Assembly (NCBI RefSeq): GCF_027923465.1
Contig: NZ_BRLB01000008.1
Location: 124,001-188,000, forward strand
DNA length: 64,000 nt
Source: Vallitalea longa
Lineage (GTDB): Bacteria > Bacillota > Clostridia > Lachnospirales > Vallitaleaceae
Direction: 5' to 3'
This document shows, one piece after another, positions 36,680-46,403 of the stretch. The notes beneath the pieces are model-generated. The model was given only the letters and a program-made list of their open reading frames with translations, was not told the origin of the DNA and searched no databases. The position numbers and the translations under genes were made by a program. Numbering within the stretch: the first letter of the stretch is position 1; the number at the start of each line of letters is the position of its first letter.

Positions 36680-37750
36680 TTAATCTTTCCACTCGCTATC
36701 CGGTATATTTCTATATATATCTTCTTTTATATGAAAACCATCTCTTATGATAGTTTCTTCAATATTATCCTTAGTTACAGGTATAACATCATATTTGATG
36801 TACTTGACATAATATGTTCCATCATCTATAAGTGTATCGTTTTCAATTATTTTTCCTTGTGCTATTTTAAAAGCTATTTCAGCTGCTGCTTCAGCTAGAA
36901 TTTTAATAGGTTTATATACTGTCATAAGTTGAGTTCCTTCAACAATTCTCTGACATGCGGATAAATCTGCATCATGTCCCACCACCGCAACATCTCCTGC
37001 AATTCTATTTTCCGCTAATGCTTCAATTGCCCCTTCTGCTAAACGGTCATTAGCAGCGATAATACCATCAATTTGTTTTCCTTCTGACAAAGTTTCTTCA
37101 ATACATGAATATGCTACCTCTTCTCTCCAATCTTCAGCCCATACTTCTTTTATTATATCAATATCACCTTTTTCCACATAAGGTTTCAATGTATCTATAG
37201 TTCCCTTATTGAACATTTTACTATTATTATCTTTACTTGAACCATTGATAATAACATAGTTTCCCTTTGGAACTGCCTGTAACACACTTTCGGCCATATA
37301 TTGTCCTACTTTTTCATTATCAAAGGATACATAATAATCTACATCTGCATTTACTATCAATCTATCATAAGATATTACTTTTATCCCTTTCTTCCTAGCA
37401 GACTTAATAACTTCAGTTATACCATTTTTATCATATGGAATGATAACTAGAACATCTACATCTTGGTCAATCAAGTACCTAATTTGTTTTATCTGAGTAT
37501 CATTATCTTCATTAGCATTGAGAACCAATACTTCAGCACCTAATTCTTTAGCTTTAGCCACGAATATATTTCTATCTCTCTGCCATCTTTCAATAACGAG
37601 TGAATCTATAGATAATCCTATTTTAATAGTATCATCTTCAACTTTTTTGTCTTCTTTGGAGTTAATATTAAGAACTATTATTGTACCTACAATAATAATC
37701 AATAAACTAACAATTACTATTATGACCTTTAATTTCTTGTTTACTGACAT
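36680..37750 (-). CDS. Membrane-anchored xylose-type sensor protein (XylFII-like)
   Basis: A 356-residue sugar-binding protein held by an uncleaved N-terminal transmembrane segment (VIIVIVSLLIIIVGTIIVLN) instead of a lipobox. The binding domain parallels the XylF-like importer protein: IKIGLSIDSLVIERWQRDRN, VISYDRLIVNADVDYYVSFD, IINGSSKDNNSKMFNKG, GIIAANDRLAEGAIEALAEN and VVGHDADLSACQRIVEGTQL. In Clostridium beijerinckii a protein of this type, XylFII, binds xylose and activates the LytS kinase. Here it follows the YesN-type regulator by 22 bases. ATG at 37750 with GGGGGT 8 bases upstream. It probably signals through the kinase in this operon. Confidence 0.88.
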   Translation of the reverse strand: MSVNKKLKVIIVIVSLLIIIVGTIIVLNINSKEDKKVEDDTIKIGLSIDSLVIERWQRDRNIFVAKAKELGAEVLVLNANEDNDTQIKQIRYLIDQDVDVLVIIPYDKNGITEVIKSARKKGIKVISYDRLIVNADVDYYVSFDNEKVGQYMAESVLQAVPKGNYVIINGSSKDNNSKMFNKGTIDTLKPYVEKGDIDIIKEVWAEDWREEVAYSCIEETLSEGKQIDGIIAANDRLAEGAIEALAENRIAGDVAVVGHDADLSACQRIVEGTQLMTVYKPIKILAEAAAEIAFKIAQGKIIENDTLIDDGTYYVKYIKYDVIPVTKDNIEETIIRDGFHIKEDIYRNIPDSEWKD

Positions 37751-37772
37751 AAAGTATTACCCCCTATACTTT

Positions 37773-39356
37773 TTATAAGTCTTTCTGATATTCTGTAGGC
37801 GATATACCAACAATTTTCTTAAATAACCTACTAAAGTAATTTGGATCATTATATCCTACTTCATAACAAATCTGTTTGATTGTTTTATTAGAATTCTTTA
37901 TAAGAGACTTGGATTTTTTAATACGAATTTTCGTCAAGTATTCTATAAAATTATACCCTGTCTCTTCTTTAAATAACCTGCTGAAATATTGAGGACTTAT
38001 ACTTATAACTTTTGAAACCTCCTCTAAAGTGATTTCGTTACTATAATGTTTATCAATATAATCTTTTGCATCCATAATTAATTTGCTTACTTTATTTTGC
38101 TTATATTCTTCTACCATTTTTATAATATGCTTTGTTCTTTTTATAGCCCATCTTTGGATTTTTTCTTCTTCTAGATTAATTATTTCTTGAAGATATGAAG
38201 AATAATCAATATATATATCTGATGGGATATTCATGTTATAGGCCATCTGATATATAAGTACAATTAATTCTATCATCTTACTCTTTCTATTGATAGGTAT
38301 TAATTTTGATATATTATCAAATATTTTGTTAAGCAATAATAGTGCTTCCTCTTTATTTGCGTTTTCAATGCTATTTAACAATCTATTGCATTGTTCATTA
38401 TATTTATCAAGAGAATTGTCTTTTACCTCTTTTACATCCATTATATGAACCACATGTTCGCCGCTATTGTCTCTAAGAGCTTTCAAAGCTTCTTCATAAG
38501 AATTATGTAGGTATTCAATTTGACTATAGCCTCCGATACCTATAAAGAATTCTACATCTGTATTTTTCATAGACTTTTTTGCAATATCTTCAGCCATTCC
38601 GATGGCATCAAGTCTTTGCTTATATTCGTCTTCGTGTTCTTTTGTTGCTACAAAAACAATGATCCTATTGATAATTGTAGGACCTATAAGGCATTTACAT
38701 CTATATTTCAACATATCTCTAATGCCTGGATAGAATTTCTGACTTTTTACACTAGAACCAATTTTATTAGTCAGAGATGCCGCTTTTTCACCTTCTCCGA
38801 ATTCTATGATCATTATATAACCACCATTATCCCCTAGATCAAATAAATCTCTATATCTCTTTACTTCTTCCCCAAATTCTTTATCCATTAATATAGAGTA
38901 TATGAATCCACTTTCAAGTATTGGTAGTATGTTTTGTAATTTTTCTATATTTTCTAACTCTCTTTTTCTCTTTTTTTCCTTCTCCGATAAATCATCAATA
39001 ATATTGTTTAATGTATCTATAAGTTTATATCTATTTATTGGTTTTAGAATATATTCCTTGACTCCTAAGTTAACTGCTTCTTTTGCAAATTCAAATTGTT
39101 CATAGGCAGATAAAATAACAAACTGAACACTACTATTCCTTTCTTTTATCTCTTTAATTGCATCAATACCATTAATCCCTGGCATTCTTATATCCATAAA
39201 AACTATATCAGGATTAAGTTTACTAGCTTTTTCTATGGCCTCCCTACCATTTCTTGCACTATCAATCACTTGAACATTATCAAAATTCTTGTTAACAATA
39301 AATTTTACAGCATTTACAACTATCTGCTCATCATCAACCACTAATAGTTTATACAT
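37773..39356 (-). CDS. Response regulator with AraC-type DNA-binding domain (YesN-like)
   Basis: A 527-residue regulator. The receiver domain has VVDDEQIV, phospho-acceptor Asp55 in DIVFMDIRMPG, and ILKPINRYKL with the conserved Lys. A roughly 280-residue middle region follows. The C-terminus has two AraC helix-turn-helix units (ITLEEVSKVISISPQYFSRL and IKQICYEVGYNDPNYFSRLF). I start at ATG 39356, one base after the kinase stop, with GAGGAG upstream; a GTG six codons earlier overlaps this site. It is the cognate regulator of the kinase and probably activates the XylFGH-like operon just downstream. Confidence 0.93.
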   Translation of the reverse strand: MYKLLVVDDEQIVVNAVKFIVNKNFDNVQVIDSARNGREAIEKASKLNPDIVFMDIRMPGINGIDAIKEIKERNSSVQFVILSAYEQFEFAKEAVNLGVKEYILKPINRYKLIDTLNNIIDDLSEKEKKRKRELENIEKLQNILPILESGFIYSILMDKEFGEEVKRYRDLFDLGDNGGYIMIIEFGEGEKAASLTNKIGSSVKSQKFYPGIRDMLKYRCKCLIGPTIINRIIVFVATKEHEDEYKQRLDAIGMAEDIAKKSMKNTDVEFFIGIGGYSQIEYLHNSYEEALKALRDNSGEHVVHIMDVKEVKDNSLDKYNEQCNRLLNSIENANKEEALLLLNKIFDNISKLIPINRKSKMIELIVLIYQMAYNMNIPSDIYIDYSSYLQEIINLEEEKIQRWAIKRTKHIIKMVEEYKQNKVSKLIMDAKDYIDKHYSNEITLEEVSKVISISPQYFSRLFKEETGYNFIEYLTKIRIKKSKSLIKNSNKTIKQICYEVGYNDPNYFSRLFKKIVGISPTEYQKDL

Positions 39357-39357
39357 A

Positions 39358-40893
39358 TCAACGAATCTCCTCACCCTCTGTTAGAATATCTTTGTTTTTG
39401 AAAGGTATGTTAATAATTATCTTAGTACCCATACCTTTTTCACTTATTATTTGTACAATGTCTTTTCTTCCAAAGTAGAGATGTAACCTGTGAATAACAT
39501 TTCCAAGTCCTATACCTGTAGTATGCCCCTTTTTAGCTTTTTGTAGAACTTTAGATTGAGTAGTGACTTTCAACACCTTTTCTATATCCTGTCTACTCAT
39601 GCCTACACCATTATCTTCTATAATTATTTGCCCATAACCTTCTTCCTTCCTAGTAACTATTCGCACTTTCCCACCATCTTCTAAATCACCAACTCCATGA
39701 ATACATGCATTTTCGACTAAAGGCTGTAGAATCAATGGAGGCATAAATAAACCAGAAATATCATTGTCAATACTGAATTCAAAATCAATAAAATCCCCAA
39801 AACGCACTTTTAGTAATTCAGAATATGATTTTATATTTTCTATTTCTTCTTTCAATGTTACTGGATTGTCCAACTTTTTAATATTATACCTAAATAGAGC
39901 AGACATATTCTCTAAAAAATTACTAGTCGTATCAGCACCCTCCATCATTGCTAGTTGAACTCCTGCATTCAGAGTATTAAATAAGAAATGTGGATTTATT
40001 TGTGATTGAAGTGCTTGTAATTCAGCATTGTTCAAAAGATTTTTCATCTTTAGATTTTGAAGTTCCTGATCCATAAGTTTGGCTTCCATTTGTGCAGTAT
40101 TCCTAAGTTGCTTAATATATTCTTTGATATTAGATTTCATTTTATTAAAAGCTACCGCCATTACTTTAATTTCATCATTAGTAGGTACGATTACTTCATC
40201 TATATCAAAATTTCCTTTAGCTATCTCTTCTGCATTATGTGATAATTTTATTATGGGTTCTGTCATCTTGTAAGTCGTAGAATAAATAATTAGAATAGTT
40301 AATATTATAACATCTAAAATCAATATAATATTTAGTTGCTGTAAAATCTTTAATTTCTCTTTTATATTTAGATAATCTTTAGTATTTCTATTGAATTCAT
40401 TGAAATTAACTTTGTTGATATATTCATCGATGTACCTTTCTAGTTTAGTCGTAGTAGTATATACTGATAGATATTCGTCTATATTACGTCCTCTTTTTGC
40501 AGCTATTCCTTTATCTGCCTCGTCTAGATATGTTTCTATCATATATGCAATATCTTTTATTAATAATCTATTTTCGTCATAGGACAATCCTTTATTGATA
40601 TCCTTTGATTTTTCTCTTAATTCATCACTATATCTAAGATAATTATTGAGGCTATCAGAATGCTTAGTCGATAGATAATTATTGAGATTGGTATTTACTT
40701 TAGTAACGGTTTCAGACAAATCTGTAAGGACAACTCCATAAACAAACATGGATTCCATCTTTTTCATAAATTTACTCGACATTATGAATGTAAAGATACT
40801 GACTATACTTATTAATAAAATGGTAACTAAAAAATAAACTATCATCTTCCTACGAATAGTATTCAAACTGAATAATCTATCTATTATTTTCAA
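39358..40893 (-). CDS. Sensor histidine kinase, LytS/YesM family
   Basis: A 511-residue membrane kinase. Two transmembrane segments (about 18-38 and 188-205) flank a 150-residue helical extracellular region. Then come a HAMP domain (YKMTEPIIKLSHNAEEIAKG), a coiled linker, the His_kinase motif QSQINPHFLFNTLNAG (His302) and an ATPase domain with LQPLVENACIHGVG, IIIEDNGVGM and TGIGLGNVIHRL. The start TTG at 40893 overlaps the upstream stop (TTGA), with AAGGTGAT before it. The small helical sensor domain fits a kinase that reads ligand state through separate binding proteins, here the two anchored ones in the same operon. Confidence 0.93.
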   Translation of the reverse strand: MKIIDRLFSLNTIRRKMIVYFLVTILLISIVSIFTFIMSSKFMKKMESMFVYGVVLTDLSETVTKVNTNLNNYLSTKHSDSLNNYLRYSDELREKSKDINKGLSYDENRLLIKDIAYMIETYLDEADKGIAAKRGRNIDEYLSVYTTTTKLERYIDEYINKVNFNEFNRNTKDYLNIKEKLKILQQLNIILILDVIILTILIIYSTTYKMTEPIIKLSHNAEEIAKGNFDIDEVIVPTNDEIKVMAVAFNKMKSNIKEYIKQLRNTAQMEAKLMDQELQNLKMKNLLNNAELQALQSQINPHFLFNTLNAGVQLAMMEGADTTSNFLENMSALFRYNIKKLDNPVTLKEEIENIKSYSELLKVRFGDFIDFEFSIDNDISGLFMPPLILQPLVENACIHGVGDLEDGGKVRIVTRKEEGYGQIIIEDNGVGMSRQDIEKVLKVTTQSKVLQKAKKGHTTGIGLGNVIHRLHLYFGRKDIVQIISEKGMGTKIIINIPFKNKDILTEGEEIR

Positions 40894-41918
40894 ATATCAT
40901 CACCTTCTTTACTTTGTCTCTCTTGGGTATACTCATCAATATTATCTTTAGTAATAATATTAACACCAGTATCGTAAAAAGATGATGTTGTTCCATTTGT
41001 CATAACATCCAATATGGCCTCTATACTTTTATATCCTATATCATAAGGATTATCAACTATAGATGCATAAATGACATGCTTATCTATATATTTAAGTAAT
41101 TCTTCGCTATCTCCATAACCGATTATAGAAATATCTCCTACTTTGTTAAGATCTACAATAACCTGAGCTACCCCTATGGTGTCTTTAATACTGCTACAAA
41201 AAATCGCGCTAATATCTGGATAGCTGTTTATTATTCTATTAATGATTTCTTCCGCTCCTAATAATCCCAACTTAGATTCTTCAACTTTCTTGATTTCCAT
41301 ATCATCATATTGATTAATAATATCTTTGAACCCAGATAGAATAAGATTCTTAGATGTTTCCAGATAATTATTTTCTTGAATATTGTCAAGAATGATAGCT
41401 ATATCCCCTTTACTATTGATTGCATTACTAACCAATCTTCCTGCTTTTTTTCCGATCTCAAAAGAATTGGAACCTACATAACTCTGTCTTCTACTAGTGG
41501 GTACATCTTCAAAAACGGTTATAACAGGTATCCCCATATCAACAGCATGATTAATTGCTTCTTTTATCTTATCATTATCTGTAACTTGTAAGATAATTCC
41601 ATCAACTTTTGATGCGATAGCTATATTAATATTATCCAATTGTTCATCTACATCTTCTTTTTTTACATTATTAACCTCTAATGCTACTTTCATCTTATGA
41701 CTAGCATCATTAAGTCCATTCAGAAACGCCTCACCTGACATGCTATCCATTTCATTAGATATAACCATAAGATGATATTTTGGTACATCTTTCTCATTAG
41801 TTATTATGTTCTTACTATTGTAATCGAAGTCCTTCATATATAAGAATGAAAGAAATAGACTAAATATTAATACTAAACTCAATATACCCGTTACTATACT
41901 TAGAATAACTTTTCTCAT
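40890..41918 (-). CDS. Membrane-anchored periplasmic-binding-protein-like sensor
   Basis: A 342-residue protein with one N-terminal transmembrane anchor (VILSIVTGILSLVLIFSLFL) and a type I periplasmic-binding domain. The domain includes HLMVISNEMDSMSGEAFLNG, SKVDGIILQVTDNDKIKEAI, GIPVITVFEDVPTSRRQSYV and ISIIGYGDSEELLKYIDKHV. It is of the LacI/galactose-type subgroup and clearly different from the XylF group. It is first in the sensory operon and overlaps the kinase by 4 bases. ATG at 41918 with AAGGA 9 bases upstream; a frame to 41966 lacks a ribosome site. It would be a second input to the same kinase; the ligand is unknown. Confidence 0.87.
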   Translation of the reverse strand: MRKVILSIVTGILSLVLIFSLFLSFLYMKDFDYNSKNIITNEKDVPKYHLMVISNEMDSMSGEAFLNGLNDASHKMKVALEVNNVKKEDVDEQLDNINIAIASKVDGIILQVTDNDKIKEAINHAVDMGIPVITVFEDVPTSRRQSYVGSNSFEIGKKAGRLVSNAINSKGDIAIILDNIQENNYLETSKNLILSGFKDIINQYDDMEIKKVEESKLGLLGAEEIINRIINSYPDISAIFCSSIKDTIGVAQVIVDLNKVGDISIIGYGDSEELLKYIDKHVIYASIVDNPYDIGYKSIEAILDVMTNGTTSSFYDTGVNIITKDNIDEYTQERQSKEGDDI

Positions 41919-42457
41919 TTTTGTCCATCCTTCTTGATAGTCTATTAAAATATGTTTACCTATCATAATTATAGCATATCCTTAACATTGCTTGTAAATA
42001 GCACTTTTTTGATTTATTTTCTAAATAATATTAAAATAATACTATTATATTAGTGCCAAATTGAAAATTAAACAATACTATTACCAATTACATAAAAAGA
42101 AAAACCATTATATCCAAGTTATACTCCTAGATAATACTTCTTATCATTAGCACATATTGATACTTCTATATTAATATACTTAAAATTAGAACTATCTTAT
42201 GATATAATAAAGCGACTAGATATTGTAAAGATTGAGAGAAAATAAAAGAATAACTTTGCTATAATTAAATTATTACACTTAAAATTAATAGCTTACGCTA
42301 GATAATGAACTTTTTATACATGATTGATTATACTATTCTGTAGAAATTAATACATTTTTTAATCTATATATTTACATAAATAACTATATTTGCTAAAATG
42401 TATATATGATTGATTTAAAACGCTAAGGGCAAGGACTTAATAGGGGGATAATATTAT
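41919..42457. other. AT-rich divergent intergenic region
   Basis: About 540 bases between the sensory operon and the ArsR-type gene, which point away from each other, so both promoters should lie here. I saw no convincing TTGACA/TATAAT pair, riboswitch or strong hairpin. The only marked feature is the ribosome site AGGGGG just before the ArsR-type gene. Confidence 0.4.
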
Positions 42458-42736
42458 ATGGAAGATATAAATAAATATTATGAAGCAGCTGAGATTTTAA
42501 AAGTATTAGGTCATCCTACCAGACTATGTATTGTTAATGGTTTAATTAGGAATAAAGGATGCAATGTATCTTTTATGCAAAGTTGTTTAAAGATACCTCA
42601 ATCAACAGTATCACAACATATTTCCAAATTAAAATCTGCAGGAATTATTGTTGGTGAGCGTAAAGGACTAGAAATCACTTACAAAGTAGTTAATCAGATG
42701 GCTATAGACCTCGTTACATCACTTTTCAATGATTAG
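42458..42736 (+). CDS. ArsR-family winged-helix regulator
   Basis: A 92-residue homodimer-type regulator. The ArsR signature is ILKVLGHPTRLCIVNGLI, the recognition helix PQSTVSQHISKLKSAGIIVG and the wing ERKGLEITYKVV. The usual metal-binding ELCVCDL is replaced by KGCNVSFMQSC, but three cysteines (24, 35, 43) are present. This suggests thiol or redox sensing, or a different metal site. ATG at 42458 with AGGGGG 10 bases upstream. No target gene lies next to it in the same direction, so autoregulation or a distant target is likely. Confidence 0.88.
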   Translation: MEDINKYYEAAEILKVLGHPTRLCIVNGLIRNKGCNVSFMQSCLKIPQSTVSQHISKLKSAGIIVGERKGLEITYKVVNQMAIDLVTSLFND

Positions 42737-42764
42737 ATTACATATTCTACTGATACGCATTAAG

Positions 42765-42841
42765 CAGGGCTTAATTATAATATTTTATACATTAACATTT
42801 TAGTCTATTAGCAAATGAAAATGTATTATAATTAAGCCCTG
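42765..42841 (+). terminator. Long stem terminator between ArsR-type gene and serS
   Basis: Perfect 18-bp arms (42765-42782 and 42824-42841, core CAGGGCTTAATT) enclose 41 bases and are followed by TTTGTATATT on the plus strand. It lies 28 bases after the ArsR-type stop and 19 bases before the serS stop, separating convergent genes. Confidence 0.7.
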
Positions 42842-42859
42842 TTTGTATATTATCTTCAA

Positions 42860-44131
42860 CTATTTAATTATTTCTAAGTCACCCATATATCTTCTAAGCA
42901 CTTCAGGAATAATAATACTTCCATCTTCTTGTTGACAATTTTCAAGGATAGCAGCTGTAGCCCTACCAGCAGCCACACCACTTCCGTTTAATGTATGAAT
43001 GAATTTAGCTTTATCTTTAATATTATCTTTATATTTAATGTTAGCTCTTCTAGCTTGGAATGTTTCAAAATTACTACAGCTCGAAATTTCTACATATCTA
43101 TTATAACTTGGCATCCACACTTCAATATCATATTTCATAGCCGCTGTAAATCCAAGATCTCCCATACATATCTTAACTACTCTATAAGGAATGTTTAATA
43201 GTTGTAATACTTCTTCTGCATCTCTTGTAAGACATTCAAGTTCCTTATATGATTCTTCTGGTTTCACGAATTTAACCAATTCAACTTTGTTAAATTGATG
43301 TTGTCTAATCAATCCTCTGGTATCACGTCCTGCTGAACCAGCTTCTGCTCTAAAACATGCTGTATAAGCACAATGTTTTATAGGTAATTTAGATCCATCA
43401 AGTATTTGTTCTCTATACATATTAGTTACTGGAACTTCAGCTGTTGGAACTAGGAAATAATCTGTACCTTCAACCTTAAAAGCATCCTCTTCAAATTTAG
43501 GTAACTGTCCTGTTCCGATCATACTTTTTCTATGAACCATAAAAGGTGGAAAAACTTCTGTATAACCATGTTTATCAACATGTAAATCTAGCATAAAGTT
43601 AATTATTGCTCTTTCTAATCTTGCTCCCAAACCTTTGTATATAGTGAATCTAGCACCTGTTACTTTACCAGCTGTTTCTGGGTCTAAGATATCAAGGTCA
43701 CTACCGATATCCCAATGTGCTTTTGGTTCAAACCCAAAATCTCTTACCTCTCCCCATTTTCTTATTTCTACATTGTCTTCATCCGTATCACCTTGTGGTA
43801 CTGTTTCATTAGGGATATTAGGGATAGTTAACATAAAATTATATAAATCAGAATCAACCTTCTTAACTTCTACATCTATTTCTTTAATCTTAGTAGAAAG
43901 CTCTTTCATCTCGATTAAGATTTCTTTTACATCTTTGCCTTCTTTTTTCATAGCTGGTATTTGCTTTGATACTACATTCTGCTTATTCTTTAATTGTTCA
44001 ACTTCCTGCAATAATTCTCTTCTTTTGCTATCAAGCTCTTTAAATAAATCTAGATTGAACTCTTCTTTTCTGTTAGCCAATGCTTTTTTTACTTCGTCAA
44101 AATTATTTCTTAACATTTTAATATCTAACAT
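42860..44131 (-). CDS. serS: Seryl-tRNA synthetase
   Basis: A 423-residue class II synthetase that charges tRNA-Ser. The N-terminal long coiled-coil arm (about 1-110) starts [20 protein letters not shown]. The catalytic core has motif 2 [20 protein letters not shown] with FNKVELVKF, and motif 3 [18 protein letters not shown]. Other family stretches are [13 protein letters not shown] and [18 protein letters not shown] at 44131 has AAGGAG 8 bases upstream; a GTG three codons earlier overlaps it. It is preceded by a T-box leader that senses uncharged tRNA, so expression should rise on serine starvation. Confidence 0.97.
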   Translation of the reverse strand: MLDIKMLRNNFDEVKKALANRKEEFNLDLFKELDSKRRELLQEVEQLKNKQNVVSKQIPAMKKEGKDVKEILIEMKELSTKIKEIDVEVKKVDSDLYNFMLTIPNIPNETVPQGDTDEDNVEIRKWGEVRDFGFEPKAHWDIGSDLDILDPETAGKVTGARFTIYKGLGARLERAIINFMLDLHVDKHGYTEVFPPFMVHRKSMIGTGQLPKFEEDAFKVEGTDYFLVPTAEVPVTNMYREQILDGSKLPIKHCAYTACFRAEAGSAGRDTRGLIRQHQFNKVELVKFVKPEESYKELECLTRDAEEVLQLLNIPYRVVKICMGDLGFTAAMKYDIEVWMPSYNRYVEISSCSNFETFQARRANIKYKDNIKDKAKFIHTLNGSGVAAGRATAAILENCQQEDGSIIIPEVLRRYMGDLEIIK

Positions 44132-44202
44132 TTTTTTCACTCCTTTTTGAAATAAACTTTAAAGAGGCGACGCCTCGTAAAACTTTACTATTAAATAAAA
44201 AT

Positions 44203-44412
44203 ACAAAAAAACCCTTCGCCCGTTAATGGGACGAAAGGATATCCGCGTTGCCACCCAAATTATTGCATGTTACTGCAATCTCTTTGTTAGTAATATAAAG
44301 GCTACCAACCTCTAACTCTTCGTTAGGTACTAAGGAAGTGGAGGGATTATTTCGTTCTGTCAGTTCTCACCAATCCTGACTCTCTGAAAAAACTACCTTA
44401 ATCTTAGCTTCC
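44203..44412 (-). promoter_or_regulatory. T-box leader of serS
   Basis: Reading the minus strand, stem I is closed by GGAAG (start) and CTTCC. It contains AGAGAGTCAGGATTGGTGAGA, abbreviated here as AGAGAG-N7-TTGGTGAGAA, a usual stem I element. The T-box AATTTGGGTGGCAACGCGG (44243-44261) binds the tRNA acceptor end. The terminator CCTTTCGTCCC/GGGCGAAGG with seven T follows (44203-44238). A TCC in AATAATCCCTCC on the 3' side of stem I would be a serine specifier; that assignment is tentative. GAGGC/GCCTC (44163-44175) is a further small hairpin before the start codon. Confidence 0.92.
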
Positions 44413-44481
44413 ATCATGGTACTAATCACTATTTAATTTATTATAATATATATTATGTCTCTTTTCAACTAAAAAATCAAT

Positions 44482-45543
44482 CTATATTTCATAAGTATCT
44501 ACAATAAAAACTTTTTTATTCTCAAGTAGATCAACTTCTACCCATTCGTCATATTTTCCATCTTCGTCTTCTAAAACTCTTATTACAGGTCTTGCTGGAA
44601 AACCATTATTTTGTCTTAAAACAATTCCCTTTTTACCTTCATTAGTTATAATACCCATTCCAGAAGGATACACAGCAATATATTTAATGAATTCATCTAC
44701 CAAATGTTCATCAAATAATCTTCCTTTGTTAGCAACAAGATATTCAATGACCTCATATATTTTGTATGCCTCTCTATAAGGTTTTTCTGTCACCATAGAA
44801 TCAAAAACATTACATATTGTAATAATTTTAGTTGCACTATTAATTTTATTTCCACTCCACCCAAAGGGATATCCAGAACCGTCAATATTTTCATGATGTG
44901 TCAGTATAATAACTTTTGATATAGAACTTATCCATGATGCTTCGCATATAGCTTCATATCCATAAATTACATGTTGCTTTACAATTTCAAATTCTTTTAC
45001 ATTAAGTTTACCTGGTTTATTTAGAATTTCTTCCGGTATAAGAACCTTACCTAGATCATGTAACAGAGCTCCTATGGCTATATCTCTTACTCTGTTTTTG
45101 TTAATGCCCAACTTGATTGACAATAATACCGCCAAAGCACAAACGTTAACTGAATGTGCATATGTATATTCGTCTTTCCGTCTGATATCTACTAAATTAA
45201 CAATTATATTCCTTTGCGATAACACATCTTCAACTATATCTTGCGCGGCTGAAACAATATTCGTTAATTCTAAATGCCCTTGAGTACTATAGTTTTCTAG
45301 AACTTTTTTAACTTCCTTTTTACAGTTTTCTCGTGTCTTTTCTTCTATAAAATCTTTTAATTCGACACCTTCTGACAATTCATCTTCTATATATATATAA
45401 TTTACTCCTAGCTCTTTTAATCGGATTATATAAGATTTCTTAATATGAATCCCTTTAGATAAAAGAAAGCTACCATTTAAAGAATAAACAGGCCGTGCTA
45501 CTCTTTCGTTACCTTTTAAATTGTCTATCATCACTCTTCTCAT
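44482..45543 (-). CDS. HD-GYP domain protein, probable cyclic-di-GMP phosphodiesterase
   Basis: A 353-residue cytoplasmic protein. After an N-terminal roughly 100-residue region comes the HD-GYP domain with HSVNVCALA, ALLHDLGKVLIPEEILNKPG (the HD pair), VKQHVIYGYEAI, and ILTHHENIDGSGYPFGWSGN, the HHExxDGxGYP signature. Then come ICNVFDSMVTEKPYREA and a C-terminal beta-rich end. Complete metal-binding and GYP residues suggest active hydrolysis of cyclic-di-GMP. There is no receiver or sensor domain, so input must come from the N-terminal region. ATG at 45543 with AGGTGGGA upstream. It is monocistronic, upstream of the serS T-box in the same direction. Confidence 0.92.
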   Translation of the reverse strand: MRRVMIDNLKGNERVARPVYSLNGSFLLSKGIHIKKSYIIRLKELGVNYIYIEDELSEGVELKDFIEEKTRENCKKEVKKVLENYSTQGHLELTNIVSAAQDIVEDVLSQRNIIVNLVDIRRKDEYTYAHSVNVCALAVLLSIKLGINKNRVRDIAIGALLHDLGKVLIPEEILNKPGKLNVKEFEIVKQHVIYGYEAICEASWISSISKVIILTHHENIDGSGYPFGWSGNKINSATKIITICNVFDSMVTEKPYREAYKIYEVIEYLVANKGRLFDEHLVDEFIKYIAVYPSGMGIITNEGKKGIVLRQNNGFPARPVIRVLEDEDGKYDEWVEVDLLENKKVFIVDTYEI

Positions 45544-46347
45544 TAAATCCCACCTATAAAACAGCTAAACTCTTTTATTATTTACCTATAAAAATCAATA
45601 AAATCATAATTTAAGTATAACAAATTCAATATTAATAAAATCGATCTTTACAGTTGATATAATCATATCATTTTTTTATAGTATCTTCAATTAAAATTGA
45701 AATAAATGAATAAAAAGACTTATTATGGAAATCATTATTAATGTACCATTTATTTACAATGTTTGATTTATGAGGATTTTGGTTTAGGAAATAAGCCTCA
45801 ATAAATATGGTACATCATCTAATACCCCCCTCAACCTGCGTTTTATTCCCCCCCTGAAACGCAGGTTATTTTTATATTAGGAATTAATACCTATTTCGTT
45901 AATTATAGTTTACTTTTTGTATATAAAATAGTTCTTATTTCTTAAGCTTTTTACCTCTCTTTCCCACTTTTTGATTATATATGATAAACCTATAATATAT
46001 AAAAACATGTCAAAAATAATATTCAATTATTACATTTTTTAATAATATTATGTCTTTTATTTTTATCTAATTTTTAAATCCATACTTAATAAAATTAATA
46101 TTACTCTTTACAATAGTTTAGTTATCAAAGAGTTTTCTTAATAGCATATAATTGTTATAAATTTAACTATTTTTAAATATATTTTATAGTTTATGTAAAT
46201 CAAAATGCATCTATATATTATAATGCAATAGCATTAATTTATATACATTACATAAATATAATTATTTTATATGTGCAAAATGCCTATGTGTATACTGTAT
46301 TTATAGTTAAAATGTACACTATGTTTTGTTAAAATTTTTATTTGATA
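45544..46347. other. Long AT-rich intergenic region before adhE
   Basis: About 800 bases between the divergent HD-GYP and adhE genes. It contains the candidate small RNA at 45697-45872, described separately. The rest (45880-46340) is very AT-rich and shows no gene or clear hairpin. Confidence 0.5.
45697..45872 (+). ncRNA. Candidate small RNA upstream of adhE
   Basis: TTGAAA (45697-45702) and TATTAT (45721-45726) form a promoter with an 18-base spacer. About 105 bases after the expected start lies a hairpin with perfect arms AACCTGCGTTT/AAACGCAGGTT (45833-45867) followed by ATTTTT. C6 and C7 tracts stand just before and within the hairpin loop. They are the only C-runs in a very AT-rich region, so they may be the functional single-stranded part. 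A transcript of about 140 bases is expected, ending 640 bases before adhE. Confidence 0.45.
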
Positions 46348-46376
46348 TTGACAAAAGATTATCAAATTGTTATTAT
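46348..46376 (+). promoter_or_regulatory. adhE promoter
   Basis: TTGACA (46348-46353) and TATTAT (46371-46376), exactly 17 bases apart. The expected start is near 46383, giving a leader of about 135 bases. An inverted repeat TTTGATA/TATCAAA (46341-46347 and 46360-46366) overlaps the -35 box and may be a further regulator site. Confidence 0.85.
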
Positions 46377-46403
46377 ATCAGTGTAATATTTTTTTGAAAT
46401 ACA

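Noticed and set aside
44163-44175. GAGGC/GCCTC hairpin near the serS start as a separate regulator
   Set aside because: It is only 5 bp, lies after the T-box terminator and can be explained as leader structure; noted under the T-box.
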